NCBI GenBank assembly: GCA_028752905.1
Contig: JAQNBH010000014.1
Coordinates: forward strand, 26,241,853-26,305,852
From: Cladorhizidae sp. MBARI D1340-BT2
Taxonomy: Eukaryota; Porifera; Demospongiae; Poecilosclerida; Cladorhizidae
Reading direction: 5' to 3'
Length of the DNA: 64,000 nucleotides
Shown: positions 34,260-45,730 of the stretch, one piece after another
How the letters are laid out: each line of letters starts with the position of its first letter
Numbering within the stretch: position 1 is the first letter of the stretch
Notes under the pieces: model-generated
The model's database searches: none
What the model was told of the DNA's origin: nothing
The model's input: the letters and a program-made list of their open reading frames with translations, nothing else
Program-made: the position numbers and the translations under genes

Positions 34260-34338
34260 GTGTGGACATGGAAAAACAGAAATTAATTAGAGTTGGACAA
34301 ATGTATGTAGAGAGACTGGTCAGAATTTTTGTTTGTAT

Positions 34339-34482
34339 ATAACCTTCTCAAATAATCAACTTGAAATTGTATTCTCTCGATGTTTTGACTAGATGCTCTA
34401 GCCCTCATCAGGAATAATGCTCCTGATGAAGGCTTGAGCATCTAGTCGAGTCAAAAGAATACAACTTCAAGTTGAAGGTTAT
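34339..34482. repeat. Imperfect inverted repeat, Penelope-type terminal hairpin
   Basis: The left arm (ATAACCTTCTC, CAACTTGAA, TTGTATTCT, GACTAGATGCTCTAGCC, CTCATCAGGA) pairs with the right arm (TCCTGATGAAGGCTTGAGCA, TCTAGTCGAGTCAAAAGAAT, ACAACTTCAAGTTGAAGGTT, AT), giving arms of about 70 bp around 34411. The phrase CCTGATGAAGGCT...GTCGA is what I associate with the terminal repeats of Penelope-like elements, which often encode hammerhead ribozymes. Here the GAAAC core is altered. Confidence 0.65.
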
Positions 34483-34745
34483 CGAAATGTTATTACAACA
34501 ATTGAGAGTTCATTGAGATTTGATTATTGTTGCTTCTATAATAATAATGATAATGATGACAGCCTCTGTCTGGGCACTTTGAGACATGGCAAATTAAATG
34601 AATAATATAATAATAACAACAACAACAATAATAATAATGTTCTTTACTTATTAAAAAAAAGGAGGGTATTAAAATTTTCCAGCAGCATCAGACCATTCAC
34701 CCCAGCATCGAGGCAGCATTACCTCTCTGAATCACCACAGAGAGT

Positions 34746-35120
<375 letters not shown>

Positions 35121-36076
35121 AACAATTTAAAAAATTGGCAGTGGGCAGTAATCCTAAACCCCCCCCCCCCCTTCCCCCACCTGATCCCACCGTCCATAGG
35201 TACTCCGTGTATGTGAATGCACATCGAGACCAATGAAACCCAGAGACGACTGAGAGAGAAATTTTACAGTGCTAACCCAATACCTGGCCATAGTTTTTGG
35301 TAGTTCATTTGATGGCCAGGGCCAAAATGCTGCCTATGTTTATCAACTGGTGGGCCTACACCCAAAATCCTGCCCATGTCCTTCCCCTAAAGTCGGTTCC
35401 CACCCTCCCTGAGTTCTTGGTGTGAGCATCCATTGTGGACAAACAAGAATGGCCGAGAAAATTATTAGAAATAGATTTGGACTAAACAGGGCTAAGTTCA
35501 ATTCCTATGATTCCATATTCTAAATTGTCAGCAGCAGCTCCCCCTATTCAAATCCTGGATTTGTCTCTGTTCCAATTATATGGACCATTCACATTGAATA
35601 GGGGCACAAGCTTTCCTTTTGATGGCTCTTACAGTCACTAGGAGATGACAGCAGTTCCATTTGCAAGTTGGAAAAAAGTCAATTTCCTCAGGAGCTACAA
35701 ACTAAATGTTCTCTTATACTAACCATGTCGCCACGTGTACTAAGGTATTCTTTCATCCAACCCTTTCTTTCTTGCAGATAAATAAGATAGAAAATAATTA
35801 TATATCCCAACCTATATAGCAGCAATGACATACCATCAATAAGTCATTACCATTGCTACATTTAAAAAATTTAAATAAATTTAAAGAAGGAAAACCTGAC
35901 CGTTTAGCTAAAATGTGCAGATAACTAACTAAGTCGACTGTCTTCCCCTCACTAGAGCCCCTGCCATTTAAGAAGCACTCTAGACTCAACGCCTTCTCAT
36001 ACGCTGGCAGACCGCAATTGGCGCGGACTACTTATTATAAGCACGTCGCCCAGAAGAAAGGCCATTACGCGCGAGC
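35121..36076. other. Upstream region of FERM-like gene A
   Basis: No repeats or genes recognised. A TTATAA element lies at 36035-36040, about 37 bp before the ATG of gene A. It could be a core-promoter element, but the spacing to a start site is unknown. Confidence 0.35.
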
Positions 36077-37657
36077 ATGAGCTTTCTCAGGAGTAATTCA
36101 GCTATTGGAAAAGAAACGAGCCAAGAACAGTTCGAAACAAAGACTCGCGTAGAAGAAAAAAAGCAACGCCTGTTTACATATGGTCAGCTGCGTCGGACCA
36201 AGGGTACTTCAGCCCTTTGGATAGAAACTAACAAAGAGGAGTGCGAACGAAAGACTCTGGAAGGAACTGAAGGTCTGGTTGTATGTAGGCAACAGTTTAT
36301 CAGGAGTAATTCAGCTATTGAGGAAGAAACGAGCCAAGAACAGTTCGAAACAAAGACTCGCGTAGAAGAAAAAAAGCAAGTCCGGTTTACATATGGTCAG
36401 CTGCGTCGGACCAAGTGTACTTCAACCCTTTGGATAGAAACTAACAAAGAGGAGTGCAAAAGAAAGACTCTGGAAGGTCTGGTTGTATGTAGTCAACAAT
36501 GTTACACCTCAAGAACTTCTACCTTTGGGGGGAAAACAAGCAAAGAACAGTTTAAAATCAAGACTAAGCTAGTTGAGGAAACTAATGAAATAGCGGTCTG
36601 TGATCAACACTGCCTGCAGAGAACTGATTTCACAGAGTTTGTGGTACATACCTTTAGTCAAGAAAAACCAATCATTTACATTTCGATACATGAGAAGTGT
36701 CTTGTTGCCGATATCAAATCCAAGGCTGGACAACACCTCCATTTAAATAGGACAAGTATTGAAATGTTTGGACTGTTTGTTGGCCCATTGGGATGTCCCA
36801 CAAAACATATTCCTGATGAAGTAACTGTGGGTGATTACACTGTGTTTTGCCTCCAGAGACTGTCGTTCAACTGTGGTAATGAGATCCTCATAACCAGTTA
36901 TGACAGGAGAGCTCTTGACCTTCTTTATTGGGAGTTGAGGTTCAAGTTCAACGACAATCAGATGCCGTGTGTAAAATGCCCTTCATTCAATCAACGAATT
37001 GATTATGTGAACAAATTTCGTACCGAATCGTCGTACTGGGATTACTACTATAGAATTGAACCCTGCACTCTGTTCACCAAATTGTTGATCGTGGACTATT
37101 TTTTACCAAGTGGAATGAATGTACAGTTGGCAATAAGTTCAGAAATGCTCTTTTTCTTACATGGTCCTAAAGTGCTAATCTGTTTTAAATGGCAGCAAAT
37201 ATGTGCTGTGAAAATGAATGCAAAAGCCAAGGACTTGATTATATTTAGAATCGGAAACGCAAACATTACTGTTGTCTGTAAAGGTCGTGGTGAATATCTC
37301 TTCAGCTTGGCTATCCATATCATCAAGATCCTTGAGCACAAAGTTGGAACAAGATCTCCACATAGAATAGTCCCTGATTCTATTTATAACTATCTCGTGT
37401 TTTTCAATGACGCCTGTAGTGAGTCAGCTCTGCAATCCCCTCTAAACCTTGATCAAATACAGGAAAGAGTGGACTTTTATAAGGAAGTATGGCGGGAAGA
37501 TGAAGATGAAATGGAATCACTCACAGGATATATGTCACAAAGTCCAAATGATCGTGTTCAGGATAGAAAACATGGCAAAGAAGAAAGAGGTCTGCAGTAC
37601 CTGATGGACGAGGATTGTCAGGGTGATGAAAATGAGGACATCAAGCGTACTATTTAG
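36077..37657 (+). CDS. FERM-like domain protein, paralog A (526 aa, single exon)
   Basis: Intronless frame from ATG 36077. Residues about 3-145 hold two copies of a 71-residue unit (each with RSNSAI, ETSQEQFETKTRVEEKKQ, FTYGQLRRTK, LWIETNKEEC) and a partial third. Residues about 185-425 form a three-lobed FERM-like domain. First comes a ubiquitin-like lobe (FTEFVVHTF, ISIHEKCLVADIKSKAGQHL, EMFGLFVGPLGCPTK). A helical second lobe follows (ALDLLYWELRFKFND, SYWDYYYRIEPCTL). The third is a PH/PTB-like lobe (FFLHGPKVLICFKWQQI, DLIIFRIGNANITVVCKG) ending in the helix GEYLFSLAIHIIKIL. FERM domains link membranes or receptor tails to the cytoskeleton or to trafficking machinery. The charged C-terminal tail has no recognised motif and no kinase, actin-binding or PX domain is visible. 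The specific role is unknown. Confidence 0.85.
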   Translation: MSFLRSNSAIGKETSQEQFETKTRVEEKKQRLFTYGQLRRTKGTSALWIETNKEECERKTLEGTEGLVVCRQQFIRSNSAIEEETSQEQFETKTRVEEKKQVRFTYGQLRRTKCTSTLWIETNKEECKRKTLEGLVVCSQQCYTSRTSTFGGKTSKEQFKIKTKLVEETNEIAVCDQHCLQRTDFTEFVVHTFSQEKPIIYISIHEKCLVADIKSKAGQHLHLNRTSIEMFGLFVGPLGCPTKHIPDEVTVGDYTVFCLQRLSFNCGNEILITSYDRRALDLLYWELRFKFNDNQMPCVKCPSFNQRIDYVNKFRTESSYWDYYYRIEPCTLFTKLLIVDYFLPSGMNVQLAISSEMLFFLHGPKVLICFKWQQICAVKMNAKAKDLIIFRIGNANITVVCKGRGEYLFSLAIHIIKILEHKVGTRSPHRIVPDSIYNYLVFFNDACSESALQSPLNLDQIQERVDFYKEVWREDEDEMESLTGYMSQSPNDRVQDRKHGKEERGLQYLMDEDCQGDENEDIKRTI

Positions 37658-37721
37658 TGGCCATTATATTTATTGGACATTTAGCGATAATTGGACATGT
37701 CATTTTGGTCGTTGTGTACAA

Positions 37722-37727
37722 AATAAA
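37722..37727 (+). promoter_or_regulatory. Polyadenylation signal of gene A
   Basis: AATAAA lies 65 bp after the stop codon of gene A, in a T/G-rich context. It is a plausible 3-prime end signal. Confidence 0.5.
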
Positions 37728-37969
37728 TGTTATTGTTTGGCTTTGTATCTAAACATGATACTCAATCACAGGTTTGTGCACTTAGCTAATGAGTAATATA
37801 TTAGCATGTGTTTGTATATAATACACAGAACTAGCAAGCTTAAATGAGTGATTTTCAGCTGACTTCCTAGAATAGTGAAGCCTAATCAGCTTTCATTTCT
37901 TGAAAGTTTTGATCATCAAGTTTGCAGATCCCCCATATCTCTATGCCTTATTGTTATTGTTGTTGTTAT

Positions 37970-38240
37970 TATAATATACTTATTATTATTATTATTATCA
38001 TTATCATTACCATCAACATTATCATCATCATTATTATTATTATCATCATTATCATTATTATTGTCATCATTATTGTTGATTTTTTTTATTTATTATAATT
38101 ATTATATATTGTTATTGTTGTTATTATTATTGTTGTTATTATTGTTGTTGTTATTATTATTATTATTACTACTATTGTCACTATTGTCACTATTATTACT
38201 ATTGTCACTATTGTTATTATTGGTAGTAGTAGGAGTAGTA
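37970..38240. repeat. ATT-type microsatellite
   Basis: (ATT)n with ATC, GTT and ACT interruptions between genes A and B. The hydrophobic frame across it is an artefact. Confidence 0.95.
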
Positions 38241-38801
38241 GTGTATATAGCAGATTGTAAAATTCTATTTAGTTTTTACCTATGTCTTGCCACAATTGGG
38301 TGTCCATGACTTAGTGACATATTTTTGGTGGCATAATATTGGCCAGGTGGAAATTTCACAAACTGTCAAAATAAAGTTCAAAACTGTTAATAATATAATA
38401 ACATGTACACTGTATAGCAGATCATAAAGAGCTTGTTCTGAGTGTTCCTGGAAAAAAACTGTCTTAAATCTCATATAATTATATGCACGAGCTAACATGT
38501 TACTCAGGCACAGGATTAGCTAGCGTGCCACTGAGCAATGCACACCTAGATTTACATGTACATACATCTATCTAATTCAGAGCAGAGTGCATGTGCACTA
38601 TTAACTTATAAACATAATTATTTTAAACTCACAATTTGGCTATTTCATGGGACAGAAAGGTTCTGGCAACCAATTTATCATTCAAACATTTTAATACAAT
38701 ATAAGAAGTTTATTACTAATTATAGGGGAAGCAAACATAACATACCAAGTCCGCATACCGTAGATTGAGAAATCGGAAGACACGCGAGACCATGACGCCG
38801 T

Positions 38802-40210
38802 ATGGCGCCACCGTCAGTTCACATAAAAGCGCTGCTGCAGTTCTCAATTCGTACGGCCAAAAGCAAATCCAGCCCAATTGCAGAACCTTCAGCAATTGGC
38901 GTGAAAACAAAAGAAGAACTGTTTAAAGCAAGTATTCAGGAACAGGAGGAAATGACTGATAAGGGTCTGCTTGCGTGTGGCCAGACTAGTTCAAAAGCTG
39001 GTTTCACAGAATTTCTAATCCATAACTTTAGTCCAGAACGAACGCCAATTCACGTCTCCTTACATGAAAAATGCCTTGTTGGTGATGTCAAATCTAAGGT
39101 TGGACAGTACCTTCATCTTGATAAGATAAGTCTGGACGTGTTTGGTCTCTTTGTTGGAAAATTGGAATGCCCTACAAAACATGTTTCTGATGAAGAAAGG
39201 GTTGGCAAACACACAGAATTTTGCTTCAAGAGAGTATTGTTCAGCTATTATAAAGAGATCCACTTAGCCCGACGTGACAAAAATGTTCTTGACCTTCTTT
39301 ATTGGGAGATGAAGTACATGTTTAAGAACAAGCAGGAAAGTGTTGAAGAATGTCCTTCAGTCACAGTCAATGATAAATTAAGGTATGTGAATAGCATTCA
39401 TACACTACAAAAAGACTATTGGAAATACTACCATAAAATCTGCAACTGCATTCTTTACAGTCAATTGTTTATTGGAGAATGCAGTATACCGAGTGGTACC
39501 CCTGTACAAATAGCACTCTGTTTAGGAAGAGTCTTCATCTTAAACCTTTGTGATGAAGTTATGACTTCTTTTAGATGGCAACAGGTAGCTGCTGTTATGA
39601 TGGAAGCAAATACGAAGGATTTGATTAAATTTAGAATGAGAAACGGAGAAATTGCTGTTCTCAGTAAGGATCATGGTGAATATCTCTTCAGCTTGATTCT
39701 CCATGCTATCAAGGTGAATGCAGACAAGTTTGGAGCAAGAGACCCACACAGAGTTCAGCCTGAAAGGATTCATGATTTTCTGGTGTTTTTTAATCATGCC
39801 TGCCACATGTATGAGTCATCCCCGGAATTGTCTGTAATCATGCCAGAAACAAAGGAAGGCATACCCCATGACTTGGCCACGAGGGAGATGGAAAATGAAA
39901 TTGAATTACGCATAGCACGTATAACGTCAGGGTTTATAGCTCCTGAATATCACGTTGAAGGAACTGATGAAAGTGAACAAGACTGTGAAAACCTGATGGA
40001 TGATATTCTGGATAGAGAAGTGAGGATATTTAATTAGGGGATATATTCTTTCACATAATTAACTGCTGTTGTTGTTTGCTTAATGTGTAGCTAGCTCCAG
40101 AAGGAAATGACGGACAAAGAGAACAAGATTTTCAATGCTTGAATGCTGTCTGTGAAAATGAGGACGTCAATGATGAGGAGGAAAGTGAAGACAAACTTAC
40201 ACCCACATAA
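38802..40210 (+). CDS. FERM-like domain protein, paralog B (two exons)
   Basis: A large exon runs from ATG 38802 (or ATG 38952, shared with paralog C in the motif EEMTDKGLLACG) to 40019. An intron of 71 bp (GTGAGG to TGTAG) follows, then a phase-0 tail exon 40091-40210 reading LAPEGNDGQREQDFQ, ENEDVNDEEESEDKLTPT. This gives about 445 residues. Without splicing the frame stops at 40037. The FERM-like domain spans residues about 68-305: FTEFLIHNFSPERTPIHVSL, VFGLFVGKLECPTKHV, VLDLLYWEMKYMFKNKQ, YWKYYHKICNCILYSQLF, SFRWQQVAAVMMEANTKDL and GEYLFSLILHAIK. The N-terminus differs in frame from paralog C, and an upstream ATG at 38792 is out of frame. The acidic tail resembles the end of paralog A. 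The role is unknown. Confidence 0.8.
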
Positions 40211-42290
40211 TTTTTTTAAAGGACAGATAGACTAAATATACACCCTTATTACACATTGAAATACAATTACACATTCTTATCACACATTTGATTATTGAAT
40301 ATTAATTAAAATGAATTGTTGATGCAATAATTTTCTTACTTCTAATATCACACTAAGAATACCAACATTGGAACCTAAGTTGCAATTTGGTCAGCAATAA
40401 TTGTACAACTTGTGTTGTCAACCAGATCCTCCTATCAGGCAGCATGCTTCCTCTTGTAGAATGAGGATTGTTTGAATATATTATATGGACCATTCTCTGG
40501 TGCTTATGATGAAATCATGGAGAGACATATACCCTCACACTAATTGTAGCTCAAGCAACTAATCTAGAAGCATAGAATGTCCCAATGATAATGTGGAACT
40601 TTGGACTGTTGTGTGCTTTCTACTATTCTGGGAATGACATTTTCTTTATAACAGGAAACATGGCAGCATCTTTTAAATTATGTTGCTTTTTAAAGAACAT
40701 GAAACACACAAAATAGACCATCTAGATAACTAATGGTTACAGCAGCAAGGAGTGTTTTCATCTAAACATCCGTGTCTAAGTTAATGTCTCTGAGTGAGAT
40801 GTACAGCACCATGCAGAGGTCATCTCTGCTATATTTCTATTGCAACAACTGCTAACTCATTTCTTGTCACTAACTAGCTACTATTCATTTCTTATTCACA
40901 TTTCTGCACGGCATATTGTTCTGCTATATTATGTAGCTATATGTGTTTCATGATGTAGCCAATATTCAGTATGCAGTTTCCTACAGGGTAATTTCTATGT
41001 AGTGTTCTAGAGGTGGACAATTTTCACTAATGAATAACTTCACATCCCCAGGCATTTTGAACCCCCTAATGTGTTTTGCAGGAGGATCTCATATTCACTA
41101 ATAAATATTTCCAGGAATCAATCTGAAAAGACCAACCATCATTTATTTGGTAGCCTAGAAGCTATATGGAGACTCAGAATAGCATGAGTATGATCATTCT
41201 CAGTGGCTGAACTAAAGTGGGCAGGCATAACCCAGAGACCTTCTCTTTCAAATGCTCTAACATTGTCTCATCTGCTTGCTTCAACAATGTTCCTAAAGCA
41301 TAATTATGACTTCTGGCCTTTTCTGTACAATTTAGAACAGTTTTTTCGGCTTAGCAACCCACATAAGGGTGTGGTTACTTTACATCTGAGGTCAGAGGTC
41401 AGACTCCTTCCTTTTGCCTCATCTAATGTAAGTGCCATCAAAGGTATTGAAGATGAACTGAAGACGAACTGAAGTAATCAACATGGCATTATATATAAGT
41501 ACTTCAGAAAGCAGAGTATCTACCCTGATGGGAGGTTCCCAGCCACTGTAATTCTTGGCAGACAATGAAGAGGTAAATTGTCAGATACCACAGACATGCT
41601 GACATGATTTTGTACCCAGCCTAAAGTAAGTTGAGCTGATGGGCATGTAGCTGTGTGGGGAGATGGACTCTTTTTGAACTTCTATATGCATCATGTCAAT
41701 CATTAGTCCATGCCTATACTATACACTATAATTAACATGTTTATTTCAAGTAAAAGTCAAAATTTTCTTACATCTTTCTATTTTGACCGTTAACTCGATG
41801 CACACAGTACATTCAAATATCAGGTTCAGCATCAACCATGGTTGCTACAGTAACCATGACAGCACTGAAGTTAATTAAACATGTGGGTGGAGAGGGCAAC
41901 TTTTAGAGTTAATGCAGATCCAGGTAGAAAGAAATGATATCACTTTGTTGTTAACAATGTCAAAACCCCAAAATGAGTGAAAACAGCAACAAAGAGAGTC
42001 ATGCTTCACTGGAAAAGGAAGAAGACCTAATTCACACACAAAAACACTAAGAAAGTCTCTAGATAAGCAATGTACAAGCTGTAGTGGTGTGTGTGTGCAC
42101 AGCATGATCCAGCAGTGTCCCAGAGTTACTTTCGAGTATGAAGCACAAGAGACAACAGAGAAAGAGGGTCCATCATTATCCAAGCATAACTTCACACACC
42201 CTTGATCAAAATGAATGGCGCATGTTCAATAGTCTTGGATTACTTGTGCTAGTTCATGTATCTAGGCTGCTTTTGGCGTTTCTAGGCAAA
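40211..42290. other. Downstream flank of gene B, duplicated downstream of gene C
   Basis: Much of 40040-41700 recurs at 52170-53650: for example AACATCCGTGTCTAAGTTAA, GAGATGTACAGCACCATGCA and the block beginning TTCCCAGCCACT. Short open pieces (41203-41472 and others) look like decayed coding DNA but are not assignable. Confidence 0.7.
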
Positions 42291-42299
42291 AACTAACTC

Positions 42300-43400
42300 T
42301 CTAACAGAACATCAAATGGAATAAAGAACTTCCTGAGAAGACCAAATTTGGAGCAGAGGATCAATGCCTTGGACTGTATGGTGTCATGCCTGCTGAGATT
42401 GATTCAAAAGTTGGTGGAGAATTCTAGACTTCAGAATCGGTAGTGATGTGAACCCCACATGTATAGCAGGCATGGATATGCGGTCAAGTTTCCCACTCAG
42501 CAAAGTCTACAGTTCGAGTTTGTGGATTCTAGAAGTGACTCATCAGCTAATTCACATGGCCTAACCTATTATTTTAGTCCACAATTAATCACAGTCCAAT
42601 GCCCATGACAGGTGTCTCTCATATGAGCGAGTACACATATTTGCTGGAAATTCAACAGAACCCAACATGAGTAGGGATCTGTTCTCACAAGGTAGACGAT
42701 TATTACGATAACTATATTAACCACAAGAATGAAGTTAATGCCAAACAGACCATTATCAATCATCTGAGACAGTCGAGTAATGCCGCTCCTGCTGAGATTA
42801 ATAAAGTAGAAAGTGAGCTAATGGGAGAAAATGAGCAGTATCGACTGGATGCTGAGCAAGCCCACAAGTAATACATTGAGGTGACCAGTCACTGCACCTC
42901 AGAATGGAAGGAGAATAGTGAACTGAAGGAAAAGACAACTCTTGGTAATGATGAGAAGGGAGAAGTGGCCTGGTCTATTCAACTTGGTGCTGTGTGTCGG
43001 TTAACAGGAATCCAAAGTTATCTTACTGACATATGTCACCACAGCTTGGTCGACATACTATCTACAAAAGTTAAATCATGATAATTTGTGGATTCCTAAT
43101 TGTGGAAACAACTCCTCTGTAATTTATCTGTGAAATGAAAGCATGGGTCCAAAGAACACAGTCACTAATCTCTTACATTACACACTACCTTGGCTCATCA
43201 AACATTACCTTAGTGTCTACCTGACAATCTCTACGTGGATCAAGTGCATTCATTTATTCCTTGATAATACCTCAGATAGTAATAAGAGTTTCTATATCAT
43301 GGCGTGGAGGTCAGACATGGTTAAACTAGATTTTGTTCAGGTACAGCTAGACATAGGAAGTTCTCACGAGTATGTTGAGTATACAGTCTATATTAATTAA
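42300..43400 (+). pseudogene. Decayed gene with DUF7869-like C-terminal domain
   Basis: Broken open pieces include VDDYYDNYINHKNEVNAKQT, then SELMGENEQYRLDAEQAHK, stop, YIEVTSHCTSEWKEN (42690-42910). A piece at 43143-43400 reads WIKCIHLFLDNTSDSNKSFY, IMAWRSDMVKLDFVQVQLDI, GSSHEYVEY. The pattern LDNT...NK...MAW...F.QV.LD(I/V)G.SHEYV matches the widespread DUF7869 domain, whose typical form is LDNT..NKN...GHTHEDVD. In my experience this domain is common in invertebrate multicopy genes of likely transposon origin. The histidine of the last motif is kept. Stop codons make this copy a pseudogene. The domain name is from memory. Confidence 0.45.
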
Positions 43401-45730
43401 ATATGGTCTGATTTTTGCACGAGTTCAACAAAGATCAACAGTTAAGAGTCATGGGTTGATGTAAGGTAGTGCATCAAGATCTAAAATAACATGCATCTCG
43501 ATTGTTCACATGATACCAGACTTACATGGATCTAAATGTCTGGATCCAAACTGATAAGTTTATGAAGGTAAGTACCATGGGCCTTACTTTGCTATCTCAG
43601 GAAGAGATAAGACTTGTCGAATTCTTTAGTGCTGTCATATTCTCGATTTTCAGTGAAGGCAATCTTACACAAGTATTGGAATTTAACTATAAATCGCATG
43701 GTTTATGCAAAGCTGGCTAATTATTTATGAGAGGCTGTTGTGAAAAAAATCTTCCATATAATTGCATTCTTCTTTGACACTCACTCATGCACTCATAGAA
43801 TAGCATGTTGCAAAAGATGTTGCTAAGTATGTGGGTGGCCATTGTTTGCTTTCAGATTTGCCTGAAACCTTCACATCCATTCACTAGTAAATGTAAAATA
43901 AATGTCGTTCTTAATAATGGACTTGAAATTTACTCTCTCTCAAGTTGATCTTTGAGAAGGATGCGTTGAATTCAACACAACCTTTATGTCCACCTCAACA
44001 CACAAACTCTCTCATGGCTTTACATACTTTTCCTCTACACCATGCTGCCTTACCTTATGCTATAGTCCCTCCCACACAAGATGTCATAAGCCTATAAACC
44101 GTCCAAGAGGGCCAAGCATGGTGTTTCTTGTCCTACCTCAAACAAATCTTCAACATCTACAACTCCTAAACCGTGCCAGCACCTCCATCAAACTTCCATT
44201 GCCAGTACTCCTGTGGATACCTGGCCACAATCTCTCCCTGGAGCAAGTGAATTAATTGATTCCTTGATAATGCCTCAAGCACTAATAAGAATTTCTATAT
44301 CATGGCGTGGATGTCAGACACGGTCAAACTAGATTTTGCTCAGGTTTCATCTTATAGCTGGACATAGGAAGTTCCCGCCTGATCTTCTCTTTTGAAAAGT
44401 GGCGCAGACCTACACAAAAAGTGACACATTCACTACTGAGGAGCTTGGTAACATTGCTTCACAGTAAGTAACTCGTAAACGATGAAGGTACCACTATTAC
44501 ATGCAACTGGAGAGATGTGCTGACAAAGTTTTCTAAACCAGGCATCAGAAAATTGCACGATTTCATCTTCACGATGAAGTCTGTTACCAGGAAGGTAATA
44601 GTCCCAGGAAGGTAATAGTCAAACTTCATGAGCTTTGCTATGGAGGGTGTTCACTGATGCAGCTATCCATGTCATGTGAGGTAAAGATCTCCACAAGAAT
44701 GCTATTATGCTGATGAAAAGTATGCTAGTTTGGGAAAACTAAGACTAAAGGCAACAGTTGGAACAAATGTACCATTAATTTTGTTCCTCAAGATTGATAC
44801 TTATACCATTCATCACAAGATCTGATTAATTTCAATGAGACTATCATGTTCAGTTGAACTCATGCCAGATGAAAAGTTTATAATCTTGTGTTTGTACTCT
44901 GGAAAGAGTGAGTATGTTAGGTATACAGTGTATATTAATTACATATTGTCTGATATTTACACGAGTTCAACAAAGATCAACAGTTAAGAGTCATGGGTTG
45001 ATGTAAGGCAGTGCATCAAGATCTAAAATAACATGCATCTCGATTGTTCACATGATACCAGACTTACAAATGTCTGGATCTCAAACTGACAAATTTATGA
45101 CTGTATATGGGCCTTAATTTGCTATCTCTGGAAGACAAGATTAGTGGTGTTATATTCTCAATTTTCAATGAAGGCAATCTTAGGCCAAGTATTGGAATTT
45201 AATAAAATTCACATGGTTTATGAAAATTTGGCTAATGAAAGGTGTTATTTATGTGAGCTGATGTGAAAAACTTTTATTATTATTTTTATTTTTTCCATTC
45301 TTCTTTAATGCTTGACCTCTCTATCACCCACGCTCTCATATATAGAATAACATGTGCCGTATTTGCAAAAGCTGAGGCTTAGCACTATTGTTTGCTTTTG
45401 GATGTAAAATAACCATTGTTTGCTTTTGGATGTAAAATTTACTCTCTCTCAAGTTGATTATTGAGGGTGTAATGAAGGTCATGTTGATTTTCACAACCTT
45501 ACGTCCACCTCAATACACAACCCCTCACATTGCTTTACATACTTTTCCTTTGCACTATGCTACCTTACTAATGCCTAGTCCATCCTACCACAAGATGTCA
45601 TAAGCCTATAAACCGTCCAACCATGGTGTTTTCACACAAATCTTTTCTAAAATCTCCAACTCCTAAACCTTGCGAGCACTTCCATCAAAATTCCACTGCC
45701 ACAACTACTGTGAATACATTCGCCACAATG
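43240..45730. repeat. Tandem duplication (about 1.5-kb period) of DUF7869-like and LINE pieces
   Basis: The segment around 43380-43560 (GTATACAGTCTATATTAATT, CACGAGTTCAACAAAGATCA) recurs at 44917-45090. The LINE piece around 43975-44235 (CACAACCTTTATGTCCACCT, AAGATGTCATAAGCCTATAA) recurs at 45497-45730. A third copy of the DUF7869-like core lies at 44245-44360, followed by KKSDTFTTEELGNIASQ at about 44415-44465, which fits the sequence after that core in the family. Copies differ by many substitutions and indels. Confidence 0.75.
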
